Assembly (NCBI GenBank): GCA_007844125.1
Contig: CM017567.1
Span: 46,159,778 to 46,223,777, forward strand
Reading direction: 5' to 3'
DNA length: 64,000 bases
From: Sinonovacula constricta
Taxonomy: Eukaryota > Mollusca > Bivalvia > Cardiida > Solecurtidae
Numbering within the stretch: position 1 is the stretch's first letter; each line of letters opens with the position of its first letter. The translations under genes and the position numbers were made by a program. The notes below the pieces were generated by a model. The model ran no database searches and was not told where the DNA came from. It worked only from the letters and a program-made list of their open reading frames with translations. Below are positions 1 through 12,682 of this stretch, one piece after another.

Positions 1-54
1 AAAAGAGAATTTTGTATAAGGCGGAAATAAAGTATACATTTGCTTAATATATAC

Positions 55-55
<1 letters not shown>

Positions 56-85
<30 letters not shown>

Positions 86-92
86 TATATAT
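56..92. repeat. AT/AC microsatellite
   Basis: A dinucleotide run passes from (AT)n into about ten AC units (65-84) and back into AT. It directly abuts the left arm of the fold-back element that follows. Confidence 0.85.
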
Positions 93-264
93 AACAAATA
101 ATACATGGCCTTGAGGGCAATATGCAAGTTTACGGACTGGTTTGTCAGGCCGAGGAAGGAATAAGGCCCGAAGCGCAGCTGAGGGCCATATACCCTCCGA
201 GGTCTGACCAACCAGTCCGTAAACTTGCATATTGCCCGCAAGGCCATGTTTTATTTGTTATATT
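88..264. repeat. Fold-back (palindromic) element
   Basis: The stretch at about 88-146 is the near-perfect reverse complement of about 207-264. Both arms contain the block reading atgcaagtttacggactggt on one strand or the other, and the match runs outward into the flanking AT sequence. The inner 60 bases pair more loosely (ggccgagg against cctccgaggtctgacc). It would form a hairpin with a stem of over 50 bp. It resembles a MITE or fold-back transposon; no transposase is present. The short frames on both strands here are by-products of the palindrome. Confidence 0.75.
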
Positions 265-2106
265 ATACCGAATCTTAATCCTTTTATCCCTTTTGTTGCT
301 TTTATTTTTAATATAATTTGCTTTCAAATAATAATTGTATTTGTTCAGTGTGTGAAATATCTCAAACCCTATTCGTTTTTTTCATTATTTTCAAGCGATG
401 CAGCAAAAATCATTCTTTTCTTTTAATATTCCATTTTTTGTTGATCATACTAAATAGTAAATATTACTAGACAAAAGACCCGGACTTTAAGAATTTCGTT
501 CGTGTAGGTTTCAAAGGAAGAATCGTGGCCTTTTTCTGCTAGATATGTTCGAAAGAGCTTCAGTTTTGTCGCGGTTTTGGTGTTTTTTTAGTCCTCAGAT
601 TCGCTGAGTTTAACTAAATCTGTCTCCGATAAAGGGGCGAATCACTAAGTTACTGACTAAGCCATTTTGACAATATCGTCTGTTTGTGTTGTCGTAAAAT
701 TCGCACGTCGTGAAAGTCGCGTTTAAACAGTCAAACAAACTGGATGACGTCATAAGCAGTCTGTATAAGAATTATGGACCGGGTAGCCGGTCAATATGCG
801 ATTTATGGACTGGATGACGTCATATTAAATATAGAAGGGCGTATGCAAATGAGGTATAATATATATTTTTATATATAAAAGTCTTTATTGTGATAGACAT
901 TAAACAAGTGAATCACAGACAAATTACAAGAACATGGGCTGATCTTTAAAGGAATATTATTTAGCCGGTTTTTCATTTGTTGTAAATGTTTTTTTTGCAT
1001 TACAAGTATCATTTCGCTGGTTTGAGACCGAAATCTAAACAGACACCTGCATAAATAACGCAATAATAACGGTGATGGCTAAACAGCGTAAAGCCAAATG
1101 TCAGTAAACAACAACTTTCAAATCCGTTTTAGTGAATTCAAATTACAGCACACCAGCGCTTAACATTTTATTTTATCAAAAGAAACTCAATAAACATTAA
1201 ATATATCCAAATATAATTTCTATTTCTATTTTTAAGAAAAAAACATGTTTTATCAAAATTAACCGTGCTTTGCATATGCTGCTCACGATAACCGACAGCA
1301 CAAAAACAACAAGACACATCAAGTTGTTCAAATATGGCCACAGCCTCTATCGCTTTCTGCGTAAAGAAGCATTTTGCCGGCATTTTTGACATTACCTCAG
1401 CCTGTACAGCAGATGTGCATATGAATAAGAATAGATTAGTTCATGATTTGACTTTGACTACGCGATATAGTCTTGGGGGCAATTATCATTAATAGTATTT
1501 GATACCCGTTAGATTTTTATGTTGTTACACCTTGAATTAAATTTTAACATGATTATACTTATTTATATTTACTTAAACATTTGTGTTTGACGCCATTTGA
1601 CATCATATTATATACACAAAATACAATAAATATTTTTATCTATTAAATCAGGTGATAATATTCTTGTTATAAATATAATTTTTGTGACCACGATTAAAGT
1701 TTATAGGCTTTGGTTATTCTATTAGTTACGATTCTTTTCCACTTCGAATTCGTCTTCGCCATTGTCACTTATTTAGTTTTATTTAGAAATATCAAAATCC
1801 TCAATTTCGACATGGTTCTTAACACAATTATCATCATACCTAATCGGAAAATATTAAAAAATAACGACTTTTTAAAACATCTTAAAACGTACCAATTAAA
1901 AAACATGCATTATAATCATAACTCTGTTGAGGACATTATCGTCTCGTTATAACCGTGTTTGTCTTCTCTGGCGCTTCTTTTATTTATGATATTATTATAT
2001 TACTTTACTGATCCTATAACCATAATAATATTTATACATACGTTTACAATTGTGCATTTTTTCTGTATAGAGTACATAACATAAAATATGTTTATCGTGT
2101 AAACAG
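265..2106 (+). other. Presumed intron 2 of gene A, no exon seen
   Basis: From about 870 on, this matches the intron before the large exon of genes B (17010-18417), C (34490-35832) and D (50940-52301). The stretch 265-870 has no counterpart in those copies and looks inserted. It contains two copies of the octamer TGACGTCA (745-752 and 815-822) inside a short repeated phrase. The signal-peptide exons found upstream of B, C and D are not present here. Confidence 0.5.
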
Positions 2107-5100
2107 CATGTCTTGCTGAATGCCAAAGCCAAAGTCCACAAGCTGAACAGTGTGTCGACACAGTACAATGTCCCTGTTGCTCTGTACCGTGTCTATCTGA
2201 TGGCAGCGGAGAGTGTGGTGGCAACTGTAAGGATGGATATCACGGCGGAAAATGTTACAACAAGTGCCCATATAACTGTATCAGGTGTGTTGATGCTCAA
2301 CGGGGTGGTGGTGTTGCCAACTGTACACACTGTAGGGATGGCTATGTCTCTACAACGACCCTGTACCAATGTCAGTCAGCTTGTTCCGGTAACTGTAAGA
2401 CATGTGAGTCAAGCGCTGATTATTGTACATCTTGTCAGGATGGTTATTATGTGTCAGAATCTCACCAATGTGTTAAATGTAATGAGACATGTGTAATGTG
2501 TAAGTCAAGCGCTGATCGCTGTACGTCTTGCCAGGATGCTTATTATTTGTCAGAATCTTATCAATGTGTAAAATGTAATGAGACATGTCTAACGTGTAAA
2601 TCTTCAAGTTCTTGTACATCTTGCAGAGTCGGATTGTACCTTGACAAAGTCCACGAACAATGTCAACACTGTAATCCACTCTGTAAATCTTGCAACTCTT
2701 CTGACACCTGCTTCTGTTCCAATGGGTGCCATATTTCGGGTCATTCATTGGGTTGTCAAAGTGAAACAAACCTTTGTTCTTTTGGCTGTAGACAGAATTT
2801 TACTTCAAAATATGATAGAGACAGGTGTGATCAATGTATTGACGGAAATTATGGAATCGAATGTGACTTGCAATGTCAGGCCACTTGTGAATTATCAGAA
2901 TGTGAAAGGATATCGGGGAACTGTTTACGATGTAGCGCTGGGTTTTATGGGGACAAATGTGGAATGACTTGCCCAACTAACTGTCAATTGTCTTGTGACA
3001 AAACCACAGGTCTCTGTGACTCCTGTAAACGCGGCTTCTACGGAAACAACTGTACACTGTTTTGTCCTACACACTGCCAAGAATGTACTTACACAAATGG
3101 TCAATGCACGACTTGCCCTGGAGGTTTCTATGGTGAGAATTGTGAAGTAACTTGTCCAGAGAATTGTCAGGAGGGAACATGCAATAAGACAGATGGTCAC
3201 TGTTTTAGTTGTGTGTCTGGATTTATGGGACTCAGCTGCGAGATCAGTATCATCAAAACCGGTAGTACAAACGGACTTGGTCCACCTCTTGTTGTGCCAG
3301 AAACCCCTCGGAACTATGTTTGGGCAGCTGTAGGCATTACACTGGCTGCTGTGGTGATCATTGGCGCTCTTGTTGGCGTTGGTCTCTGGTGCTACAGAAA
3401 AAGGTAATAGAACACAACTTCAAGCTGTTTCTGTTCATTTGTTTATAACAACATTGCAAGCACTGGGTTTTTGCATAATGTTTGTAAACCAAATGCATTT
3501 TTTTCATCTACCATCAGAATTGTTTTGGTTAGTATGTTATCCGATTCTTTTAATTGTAATATATTATTAATTACTGCTTCACGAACAAGATATTTCCTGA
3601 TAAAAAGAAAATGATATTGTTTTCATGTGTATGGTTATATTAATGACTAATTTTAAAACGTGTACACAAAACAGTGGAATAGTTGTTGTATTCTCTGCCA
3701 GGTAACGCTAATGAAATCAAGTTCCCTTTACTATTTTTCCAATTGAGTTCTTTTTTCCAGAAACCGCGGGATCAGCAGCGGTAAGTATTAGCAAATCTAA
3801 ACCACTGTGATTATTTTCCTAACCGGTTAAGTTTTAAAGAACAAGTATTTGTATTTACTCCTTTTCCTTGTTCAGCGTGTGATTTTCTAATGACCTCCAG
3901 TCACTCATACATTAATAATTCAATTATGAAAATATGTGTTAATTAACGTTTGCAAAATAATGTGTTAATCCTTTTTTAATCTGTTTGTTCCGTTTAACTG
4001 AACTTTTTTTTTGATATTATATAAAACACAATTTAATATAAAATGCAGTTCCTGCCTGTACAAAGTAAAATGTAATAATTTAATTGAAATAAAATCTTAA
4101 TTTGACAGGGAACCGATCGTTGTTTAGCATCACTTCAAACATGTCGGATATTGAGAAAGTGGAGAAAGAAATGGCCAGCATTGATTCACAGTTAGTCAAA
4201 CTGAGTACACAGTTAATCAAGCTGAATACACAGCTTAACAAGCTAAATTCCCAGTCTAACAAACTGGGGTCTCGTAGGTCAGAGTTAGAGGCCAAGTTGG
4301 AGGCACTGAGAAGTAACATTCCCTACCGAAATACAAGTTTGTATTTATCTTTTTTCTTTTGTTGTTGTTTGTTGTTGTTTATGATATGATTATTGGGAAC
4401 ACGCTGGAGCAAATGGTAGGCAATGTCTATCTTGCTCTATTCTTCGTTTATGCATTTACAAACCACGTGTTCATCGAGAGCAGGAATAGAAGGCGAGATT
4501 GAGTTCATGGGATTATCGTTTCACTGCATAGCGTTTATAAAGAATAAGCACTAATGTATAAGGTAAAGAGGCAGATTTTCCTAATGTATCCATCCCACAA
4601 TCTTTGAGTGAGACGACATTTTCATGCATTGGGCAATATATAGTTGTTTTCGTATGCGTAAGGATTAAATCCTGGAATATTTAATATTTGACCCTAATAT
4701 ACAGATTAATGAGGCACTGGTGGAACAGCATGTACAATGTCGTTGAATTTAAATGTGTATATATCAGATATTCACTACTATATTCATATTTATGTTAATC
4801 AGGATACAGTAACTTCAGCTTCAGCATACAACTATACACTCAATCAGATCAAAACAATTATACAGATGCATTGTGCATTTATTTTAGTACTGCGTCGGAT
4901 CACTTTGAATACATAATTTTCCAAGAAACTTCGCTCATTCTGACAGAATTTGATTAAATATTAATATTAATTTTCGTATTGTCTGAAAATTTTCACAAGT
5001 TTATTAAACGAGAAGAAACGTCAACATTGAAATATTGAAATATATACTATAAATGATGATACAAAAGTACTTTGTCTGTTTATTGATAATATTGACTTGA

Positions 5101-6486
5101 CTTGACTTGACTAATATACTTTTATCTTAAATGCTTTATTTATGTCATATTCGCACAAACTTAAATTTAATCGGAACCAAATTTATAAACGTTAAATAAT
5201 TAAAGAAATATTTTCTCGATTTACACGACGAACAGTTTTAAAACAATGCAAAACATGCTATAAACCTGCTAGTCATCCTAACGGACAGTTTAAAATAAAC
5301 AAGATATGACAAGTTGTTCAGGTGTGCCTACAAGCCGTTTACCACTTGCTGCGTACAGAATCTATTAAAGATATTTTACATCTGATATTGACTAGACATA
5401 ATAAATGACAAGGAATCTTTTCGCACAAGAATTGTTAAATAACAATAGCAAACGGACAGTTACTGTGGTAACGAACACAGTTATTTGCGATCTCTCCGCT
5501 TTGTGCATAACATATCAATAACAATCACCCATGCAAATAAGAAGAAATTTAAATGATTAATTACAGGGTTACTCGCCACAAAATTGCGAGCGGACAAACG
5601 GACAAACAGACGGATGGACGTACGGACGACCTTTCGTGGTGTACAAATTTAAATAATTTTGAGCTACATACATCAGTATAGTGCAGAAACATTACTGTGC
5701 TTAGTGGATTTGAAAGATTTCCAATCATAAACCTGGAATGGGACAAACAGACAGACGAACAAATGTTTCTATGTGAACAAAAACGTTCACAAAGACGTTA
5801 AATTACCGACAGTTTTAGATAAAATTTGTGTTATTGAACAATTATTTTCTTGACATGTCGAAAGTGTTATATATTCGTCGGAACTGCACACCCTACTGAA
5901 TATTCTTATACATGTACGAGGGCTGTTAAAAAATTACGGGTACTTGAGCCATATGTGACAAATACGGTTTTCTTTCTTTATAAGAAACAGAAAAAAACAA
6001 TGAATTGAAACTTATCAATGTTCCCTTGTAACCCGGAAATAAAGTCGATAAGTTCTTAGTTAAATGAATATTGACCGATTATGTTTATTATTCTTTTATG
6101 AATATTCGTTAAGTTGATCTTGCAAAGATTGTTTGTTTAAATGTTAATATATGTTCATATTTTGTATAAAACCTTGTCATATTTTTTTATTTCCACCTTG
6201 AAGTTGTTCGATTCATTGCCATTACTTTGCATCAGTGTGTGCTTATGACATTTATCTTCGGGTAACTTACTAAGTCATTAAGTAGATCAGGAAAGCTGTT
6301 AAACATGTTGCTTAACCCTAAATATGAATAAAATATGTTTAAACTGAACCAACCTTCCTGTTAACCTTATATAATATACTTTAAAATACTTCCCTGCTTA
6401 CAGATCGAGCTGATAATATCGAGGACAAGTCGTACGAGATGTTGCAGATAGAGAAAAACGAGTCACAGTACTCGACTCTCCAGTGA
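2107..6486 (+). CDS. Gene A: Draper/MEGF-like receptor with ITAM-like tail (5' end outside window)
   Basis: Exons seen: 2107-3403, 3761-3780, 4109-about 4336 and 6404-6486; phases agree across all junctions. The large exon opens after aaacag and encodes an EGF-like head, two near-identical 32-residue furin-like modules (2397-2492 and 2493-2588), further Cys-rich modules, four EGF-like repeats of the C-x3-C...GFYGxxC type, and a transmembrane helix (about 3318-3389) followed by the stop-transfer RKR. The 20-bp exon joins to an exon of four leucine heptads (4189-4272). The last exon ends in YEML-x8-YSTL-Q. With first exons like those of the sister genes the protein would be about 565 residues. 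Family knowledge: Draper, CED-1 and MEGF10 are engulfment receptors that signal through cytoplasmic tyrosines. The donor of the heptad exon is uncertain (4312 or 4336, same phase). Exons 1-2 should lie left of the window. Confidence 0.8.
2397..2588 (+). repeat. Tandem duplication of a furin-like module in gene A
   Basis: Two 96-bp units encode KTCESSADYCTSCQDGYYVS... and VMCKSSADRCTSCQDAYYLS..., each ending QCVKCNETC. Genes B, C and D have one unit here, so A gained one in frame. Confidence 0.85.
4189..4272 (+). repeat. Coding 21-bp repeat, 4 heptads (gene A)
   Basis: Four consecutive 21-bp units encode QLVKLST, QLIKLNT, QLNKLNS and QSNKLGS, with Leu in fixed heptad positions. RRSELEA and KLEALRS continue the register. 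This is a predicted coiled coil on the cytoplasmic side of the membrane helix. Confidence 0.85.
6404..6486 (+). CDS. Gene A last exon, ITAM-like tail
   Basis: The exon follows the acceptor cttacag and is read in phase 1, giving RADNIEDKSYEMLQIEKNES and then QYSTLQ before TGA. The other frames meet early stops or lose similarity. Two YxxL motifs are separated by eight residues. The second, SQYSTL, also fits the ITIM consensus (S/I/V/L)xYxx(L/V/I). Confidence 0.8.
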
Positions 6487-8954
6487 TTGTCTTTAACATT
6501 TGGAAGGCATTTATTGTTTCTTTTTGGTCTCATTTGGATAAAACTAACTTTTGGGCTAATTTGGATAAAACTAACTAGTGCGTGTGCATTTCTCTGACAC
6601 ACGCTTTAATTTGTCAGCCGTATCAAGAACGACTTACAAGACTTCCAAGAGAGAACATTTCAAGTGCAAACATCGGCGTCCTTTCACACCACACTAGCTA
6701 GCGCTTAACCATGTAGGGACTACAGAAATTTGGCCAAGAACTTGATGCAAGATGGTATGTCTTGCCACACATTCAATGTTACTGCAACGCACATTAATCA
6801 TGTTTATGTAAATAGTGTAGATACAGATCAGCTATACTCATTTGGAACTTGTCTGATAACGATTAACACTACTTGCTGCATAGTTTCTATCAAGATGATT
6901 TGTTATATTGCACATTTAGCACTGCTTCTACATGTAAATGTAATCGTTTGTGGAAAAGAACTACGGATGGCGCTATGTTCTTTAAACAAATGAAATACGG
7001 CGCTTTTATGCATAGACATTTCGATAATTATTAATGTGTGGTAGATAGCATAATTACATGTACATTAGATTTTATTTCAGTTCAGATTGTATAAACTCAC
7101 CAGTCATTTAAAATTGTTTATGTGCCATATCTATATCTATGATTTGTTTTATTGTATTTGTTACAACAATGTGCTATGTACAAACCACAGTAAAACTCTG
7201 GTATGTTCTATCTGGACGTCTTCCCTTGCATTCAAAGATCATTTCTTACTGCTAAATCTGTCTTGGGCCATTTTTGTTATTTGTTATTGATCTTATTAAC
7301 AACTTGTTGACGTATTTTTATGTTTGGTTGTATCGTTACAATTTGTTGCATTGCAGACCTCTTTCATAATCAGGATTACCGATTATTTTTACTTTGTTCT
7401 GTTTTAGAAGTTAGAAACCATCTCCTGTATTGAGCAAATAAACAATTCGTTCCTGTTTACATTTTCTGAATAGCTGTATATCTTCTTTCTATTATATTTG
7501 ATATGTTATATATATAAATATTTATCATTAATACTTTTAAAATCAAACATAAAATGTAGCATCATTTTTAGTTTTATGTTGTTGTTGTTGTTTTGTTGAC
7601 TGTTAATCGTTACTTTTTCACTTTTAATTTTTATCGTGTATCATTTGTAGGTAGAATCAGGGTGAACTTATACAAGTCATAGGAAAGAGTAAAAATATAG
7701 ACATACTTTAGCCAATGAGTTAATATAACAAATATTTATCTCGAGCTAATTCTCTTCCTCTCCCAAATGGAAACTGTAACATCAAAAAATCGTACAGACA
7801 GATGTTGGTGCATTGATAAATGGAGTTATTACAATCACGTATTTAGTTGTGCAAACACAAAAACTGCATTGTGACTGTAAAATGATGCACTATCATGTTT
7901 GAATCTTTTTAACAACTACACGGTTTTGCTGTTGTTTCGATGGTTTTTTATTAGGCAAAATGTACCACTTTGGGGCATTAGCTCAACGGTGACCTTTGAT
8001 GCTTCCGCATCATTGTTTCTTGTTATCAAATGTAAAAGTACTATGCTACGGCACCAGGAAAGATGTAGTTTCCCTTTCAGGGCATAGAGTGATTAAATCC
8101 TTTAATATAACGATATGATATGATATGATATGAACTTTCCCCTTATTGTTAAAAATGATGTGAAATGGAGTGTGAAGAGTACATCCACATTACGGGGCGC
8201 AAACCGGCATTGAACAGGGACGGTGCCATTCCAAACATCGACACATCTGTAATTACGTCGTTCTTGCCTTCTATTGACGAAACAGTGAGTCTGCTGAGAT
8301 GTCCAGAGTAGTTGGACGAAAGCATCGGGCAAAGATTTCAAACATATATTGTGGGTGAAGATGAAATGTTTATATGGTTATTTATAATAAATAAAACCAC
8401 GTAGATGAGTTTACATCAGAAGAAAAGTTAATGAGTCTAATATTTATGTTCCTGGACGACCGTATGAGTAAATGAGCATAAGGAGGCGAGATCATCAGAA
8501 GTATCGAACCTTATGTGTTGATGTGTTTTGATTGTAAGGTTGTAAGAGAGGGGTAGGGTTAGGACAGAAGGCCCCTGCACAACATCCATTCCAGTCATTT
8601 TGGCAAGGTGGACAGAATCCATTCCGTGAATCTCTCCCGGGAGTTTTCCAACTGACTATCTACTAGGCCGATACATTTGCGATATCCCGCCTGCGGCTTC
8701 ACTGCCTTCTGCGACTCTGTAACAGGTTATGTATGACGCAGGTCATTCGTTTCATCTCATCTTCTCTGAAATGGCGCACTTGGGATTTTTTATTCAAATC
8801 ACAGTGGTGAAGTGTTGACGAAAAATAACAGAAAGTAGTTTTTAAATTCAGTGTATTTTTGGCTTAATTCGGTACCACAAGAAAGCATTTATTTTAGACC
8901 TAATTTAAGTTAAAATTAAATCATATAATTTTATAATAAAATAGATGTTATTAT
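6487..8954. other. 3' flank of gene A and spacer
   Basis: There is no further coding exon. A possible polyadenylation signal AATAAA lies at 7437-7442, about 950 bases after the stop, and is conserved in C (40632-40637) but reads AATAGA in B and D. Short ATATG repeats sit near 8112-8135. The stretch 8100-8750 matches 41340-41990, and more weakly 25740-26400 and 59670-60110. The short frames are not conserved between copies. Confidence 0.5.
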
Positions 8955-9021
8955 CGGCGCAATCGGTAGAGCTTCGGCTCCAGGTACGGGAGACCCCGGG
9001 TTCGATCCCGGGCCACGACAT
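8955..9021 (+). repeat. tRNA-like SINE head
   Basis: An A-box-like GCGCAATCGGTAGAGC and a B-box GGGTTCGATCCC are separated as in a tRNA, followed by catagacatagacagagatga. A flawless cloverleaf is not formed, so this is a tRNA-derived SINE start rather than a working tRNA gene. The same element sits at the equivalent place downstream of gene C (42171-42235) and not downstream of B or D. Confidence 0.6.
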
Positions 9022-10447
9022 AGACATAGACAGAGATGAACATCATTATTCTAATAATAAAGGTGGTATCCGACAGTTGGGTATTTTTGTCATCTTATGC
9101 ATTCAAAAAGATGTTACATAAAACGCTCCGGCGAAATGATGTTAATTGGTGCCTGCATATAGGGGAAAAGCATAACACTCAACTTGTCATTATAAAATGC
9201 ATTTTCTATCCGTGCCACGCTGCACAGTAAGCTAATTAAAAGCTAAAAAATCACGCGACCACGTACCTTTGAGATCACTTTACATTATACATCCGGGTAA
9301 TCAGCTCTGACTCTAGTTTTACCTTAAATCCTCATCGTGCTTATTTATTGACTTGGAAATATCTGACAATTAAAGCGTTGCATCTCACTATTTATATTAT
9401 CTGACAATTGATGTAGAATGGTGCAATCAGAAATTAGATTCAGTTCATACGGGTGTCGTATTGACAAAATTAGTAACTCGGATTTATTTTTTAAGGAATA
9501 TTGTTTTAGTCCCATCCGGTAGCACTTATAAGCAATTCGTTTAGACCTTATTTTATTAAAATTGCAATAATAAAGAACGTATTGTATGTTAAATAGTTTC
9601 TATTATCCGACTTTAATGACTCTGTAAAACTTTTGTCCCATTGAATAATATATATTTTTAGAACAAAAATTGTTGGAGCTCAACACCAAAATCTTGTTAA
9701 GATATCAAAGGGTATCTATTAAATCCATTGCTTCCGCGTTATTAGACTACTTATGTAGAACTCATATATGATTTTCATTAAAACTGTTATGTAGGTGGTG
9801 GCGAGGCCGTGTCACCCTCGTTTTCCCATCGATCTTTGTTTGTATATTGGGAAAGAAAATTATAAAACTAGTTTTGCTGGCAAAGTGCAATATTTCAAAG
9901 CTACAACCGGATTCTAGTAATATTTATTATTGAACAAAAACGCATTAATATTGCCTAACTTTAAATATTTGTTCGACGGTGGATATGTATCTTACAAACA
10001 CGATGGTGCTTTAACACTCGGAACACCTCGGTCATATCTACAGAATCCGGATACCGCTGGATAGTTACGAAAGATTACTTCAACTTATTTTCATGCATGC
10101 ATTAGATAAAATATGCATATATAATTGATATAAAACTTGGTTAACATTTTTTAAAATAAATAAAACAAGTTTGACAATAAAAAATAAACTCAATCTAAAA
10201 CACTTTTTAAGCAGCACATCATAAACAAAACCCGTTGCACTGAATGTAAGTGTGTTCTTAAATGTTGTCAATGTATCCAGATCTAATAAAATACATCCTT
10301 TTACGCTATCGTATCAATGTCCGTACTATTACCAACCCACCTTGCACAGTACACTTTATCTAGTTGTTTTCTACGATGTAGTGTTTCTAACGAGCATTGT
10401 GTAGTTACTAGGGTAAACATTTTTACAAGAAAATGAAATTCGTTCAA
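9022..10447. other. Spacer, duplicated non-coding sequence
   Basis: This aligns by eye with 42236-43689 and, less closely, with 26700-28600 and 60890-61950. No gene is seen. At its right end (10404-10418) it carries gttactagggtaaac, an RFX X-box-like palindrome also found just upstream of BBS5 exon 1. Confidence 0.5.
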
Positions 10448-11199
10448 TTATCTCCGTCAAATTTTATTAAACAAAAAACACAACACAATTTAAGTTTCAA
10501 TATTAATTTGTTATTTGTAAACGAAGCCCTTAGGTAACCGATAAAATTCATCAATTATACAATATAGTCCAACGTATCTCATATCTCACAACGTATCATT
10601 ATATTATCTTAATTAATCATTTACCTTTATGCCATACAACAATTCCACAATTACAGATCTATTCACACTCTACCAATACTGTATTTCCATTTACTTTCCA
10701 CTTCTAAACCAAAAAGAAGAAAAAATATCGATGTAAACCTGTTGGTAACACAAAGCTGAATGACTTACACAAACCAACATTAATCGCACGAAAATATCGT
10801 GCACTGATGTCACGCTTTAGTGACGATCTTAACAGTGACCGCGTAACCTTAAGGGAAAATAATTTCTTTTTAATTCGCCTTAAACGAAATAAAGTATATT
10901 TCCCTCTGTTATCTCCGTCAAATTATATTAAAAAAAAACACAACACAATTTAACTTTCAATATTAAATTGAAATTTGTAAACGAAGCCCTTGGGTAACCG
11001 ATGACATTTAAAAGAACGTGAAAATTGATCTAAAATTTCTCTGAAATTTTTAAACATAATGGTTCAATGTTGACGATAATTATATCAATAATCAATATCA
11101 ATAATATTATTTTACGATTACATGTACATTGTTCATTTTGCACCAGCTCTAGATAACTCTTCTAAATAATGTTTTACAACTTCATAGTCCCAACAATTA

Positions 11200-12125
11200 A
11201 GTTCCCGATAAACGTTCTCTTAAATTGTCTTTAACTTATCCATTTTTCGCACTGTCACGGCCGTGTCTCTTAAATAATCTGTCTTTAATCCCTTTATTGG
11301 CCGCAGCAGTTGCACCACCTGATCTTAACGTATGTAAGCAATACTGCTTAACGTCTTTAACATGCGGCTTTTGAGCCCTGATAATATTCTTCACGTAATG
11401 TCGTATATGACATGTTAATTCTTCTCATTGAATACTTTTCTTTTGAACAAGTTAAGATTCAAAATAAAAATTAATCATTTTTAAGTGACGACCATGAAAT
11501 ATAATCCTGAATATTAACAACCAGTCATAAACTTGTTCCGGTTTTATCTATTGTTATCCAAGACCCGTCTCATATTTGTCAGTCTCACTGCTTTCTACAA
11601 AAATTGATATTTGTTTGAAAGAATACAATATCAGAAACTTTAATGTTTACCAATTCAGAACTTCTTATAAATCCTGAAAAACCTAGAAGACATGCACAAA
11701 TGATTCTCTGATTTTTTTAATTTCTTAAAGAATACAACGGATTTTACATATCGAACAATATTTCCCTTGTTAAAGGTTCTTTTTTAACTGTCTGTTTTCC
11801 CAATAACCTTTTGGATGATTCTAAAATATTCATAACCAATTTTGAATCTGTTGGTGATTTAATATAAAAAAAAACTTTCATGAAACCCTTTGATTCCATA
11901 AAATGCAGGAATCACAGGACTAGGAGTATTTGCTGTCTGTATCAACGAAGCCAAATAAATTGCACAAGGAAAAGCCTTAGCAGGTAAGATATCCCCATTC
12001 CCAAAATCGTTACACCTTGCCCACTTCTCCCAGCGAGAAAAACTGTTTTCATATTTCCAACCTGTATTATCCGCTCTGGTCTTGCATAATAGATCCGGGG
12101 GAAGGTCCACTTTTTCTACCAAACT
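11200..12125 (-). pseudogene. Tyrosine recombinase remnant (Ngaro/DIRS type)
   Basis: The minus strand encodes an N-terminal SAM-like segment (11859-12122: RADNTGWKYENSFSRW, then ILPAKAF and AIYLASLIQ) and later HTLRSGGATAAANKGI, the H-x-x-R box of tyrosine recombinases. The frame is broken several times. Where the nucleophile tyrosine is expected (NG?VKDNL) the codon is TAA (plus-strand 11236-11238). Such enzymes integrate the circular cDNA of DIRS-order elements; this copy cannot be active. Confidence 0.7.
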
Positions 12126-12296
12126 TCTGGTAATGCCTCAATTTCATCTTTATGCATCTGTAGAAATAAACGTAAAAATTGGAAACTATTAGTGAATATG
12201 CTTGAAAAACAACTCTATTAAAAGTATACAAAGTATATCTTTGTTCTGTATGGTATGAAACAATCCTGTTTTACATCTGATATATTCATCTCTGGA

Positions 12297-12425
12297 AATG
12301 CTGCCTCATATCTGACAATTCTGTCTTATTCTCTGGCAATACTGCCTCATATCTGACAATTCTGTCTTATCTCTGGCAATACTGCCTCATTTCTGACAAT
12401 TCTGTCTCGTTTCTGGCAAACATGC
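12297..12425. repeat. Minisatellite, about 36-bp unit
   Basis: About 3.5 copies of a unit built on ctggcaatactgcctcatat and ctgacaattctgtctta. It lies inside the retroelement remnant. The sister element near 45550 has fewer units. Confidence 0.75.
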
Positions 12426-12682
12426 CTTTTCACACTCTCCATTTAAGAGAAGTTACAAAATAAAACACATGTAAGTTATCACATTAATTATCGATTTAAA
12501 CCTGTCGGTAACCCAAAGCTGAATGACTTGGACAAACCAATATTAATCGCACGAAAATATCGTGCACTGATGTCACACGTTAGTGACCATCTTAACAGTG
12601 ATGGCGTAACCCGAAGGAAAACTTATTTCTTTCTAATTCGTTCCTAAAACGAAAAAAAAATATGTTAATCTTTGAAACAGAA

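Larger units (their letters stand above)
10448..12652 (-). mobile_element. Ngaro-like (DIRS order) retroelement remnant, short copy
   Basis: The element shows the split direct repeat layout of Ngaro elements. Read on the minus strand: repeat Y (12491-12652), recombinase remnant, repeat X (about 10908-11005), repeat Y again (10726-10900), repeat X again (10448-10555). It corresponds to the element at 43690-47160 and is inserted at the same point of the duplicated unit. Its gag and reverse transcriptase region is missing. It also holds a small tandem repeat at 12297-12425. Confidence 0.7.

Noticed and set aside
2107..3403. Contamination by a Giardia-type VSP gene because of the CxxC modules
   Set aside because: The genes have introns, EGF units, a signal exon and tail typical of animal receptors, and sit among molluscan repeats.
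5575..5640. Repeated gccacaaaattgccagcggacaga phrase in intron 5 of all copies as a regulatory site
   Set aside because: It is present at the same place in each unit and looks like an old interspersed repeat. Nothing points to regulation.
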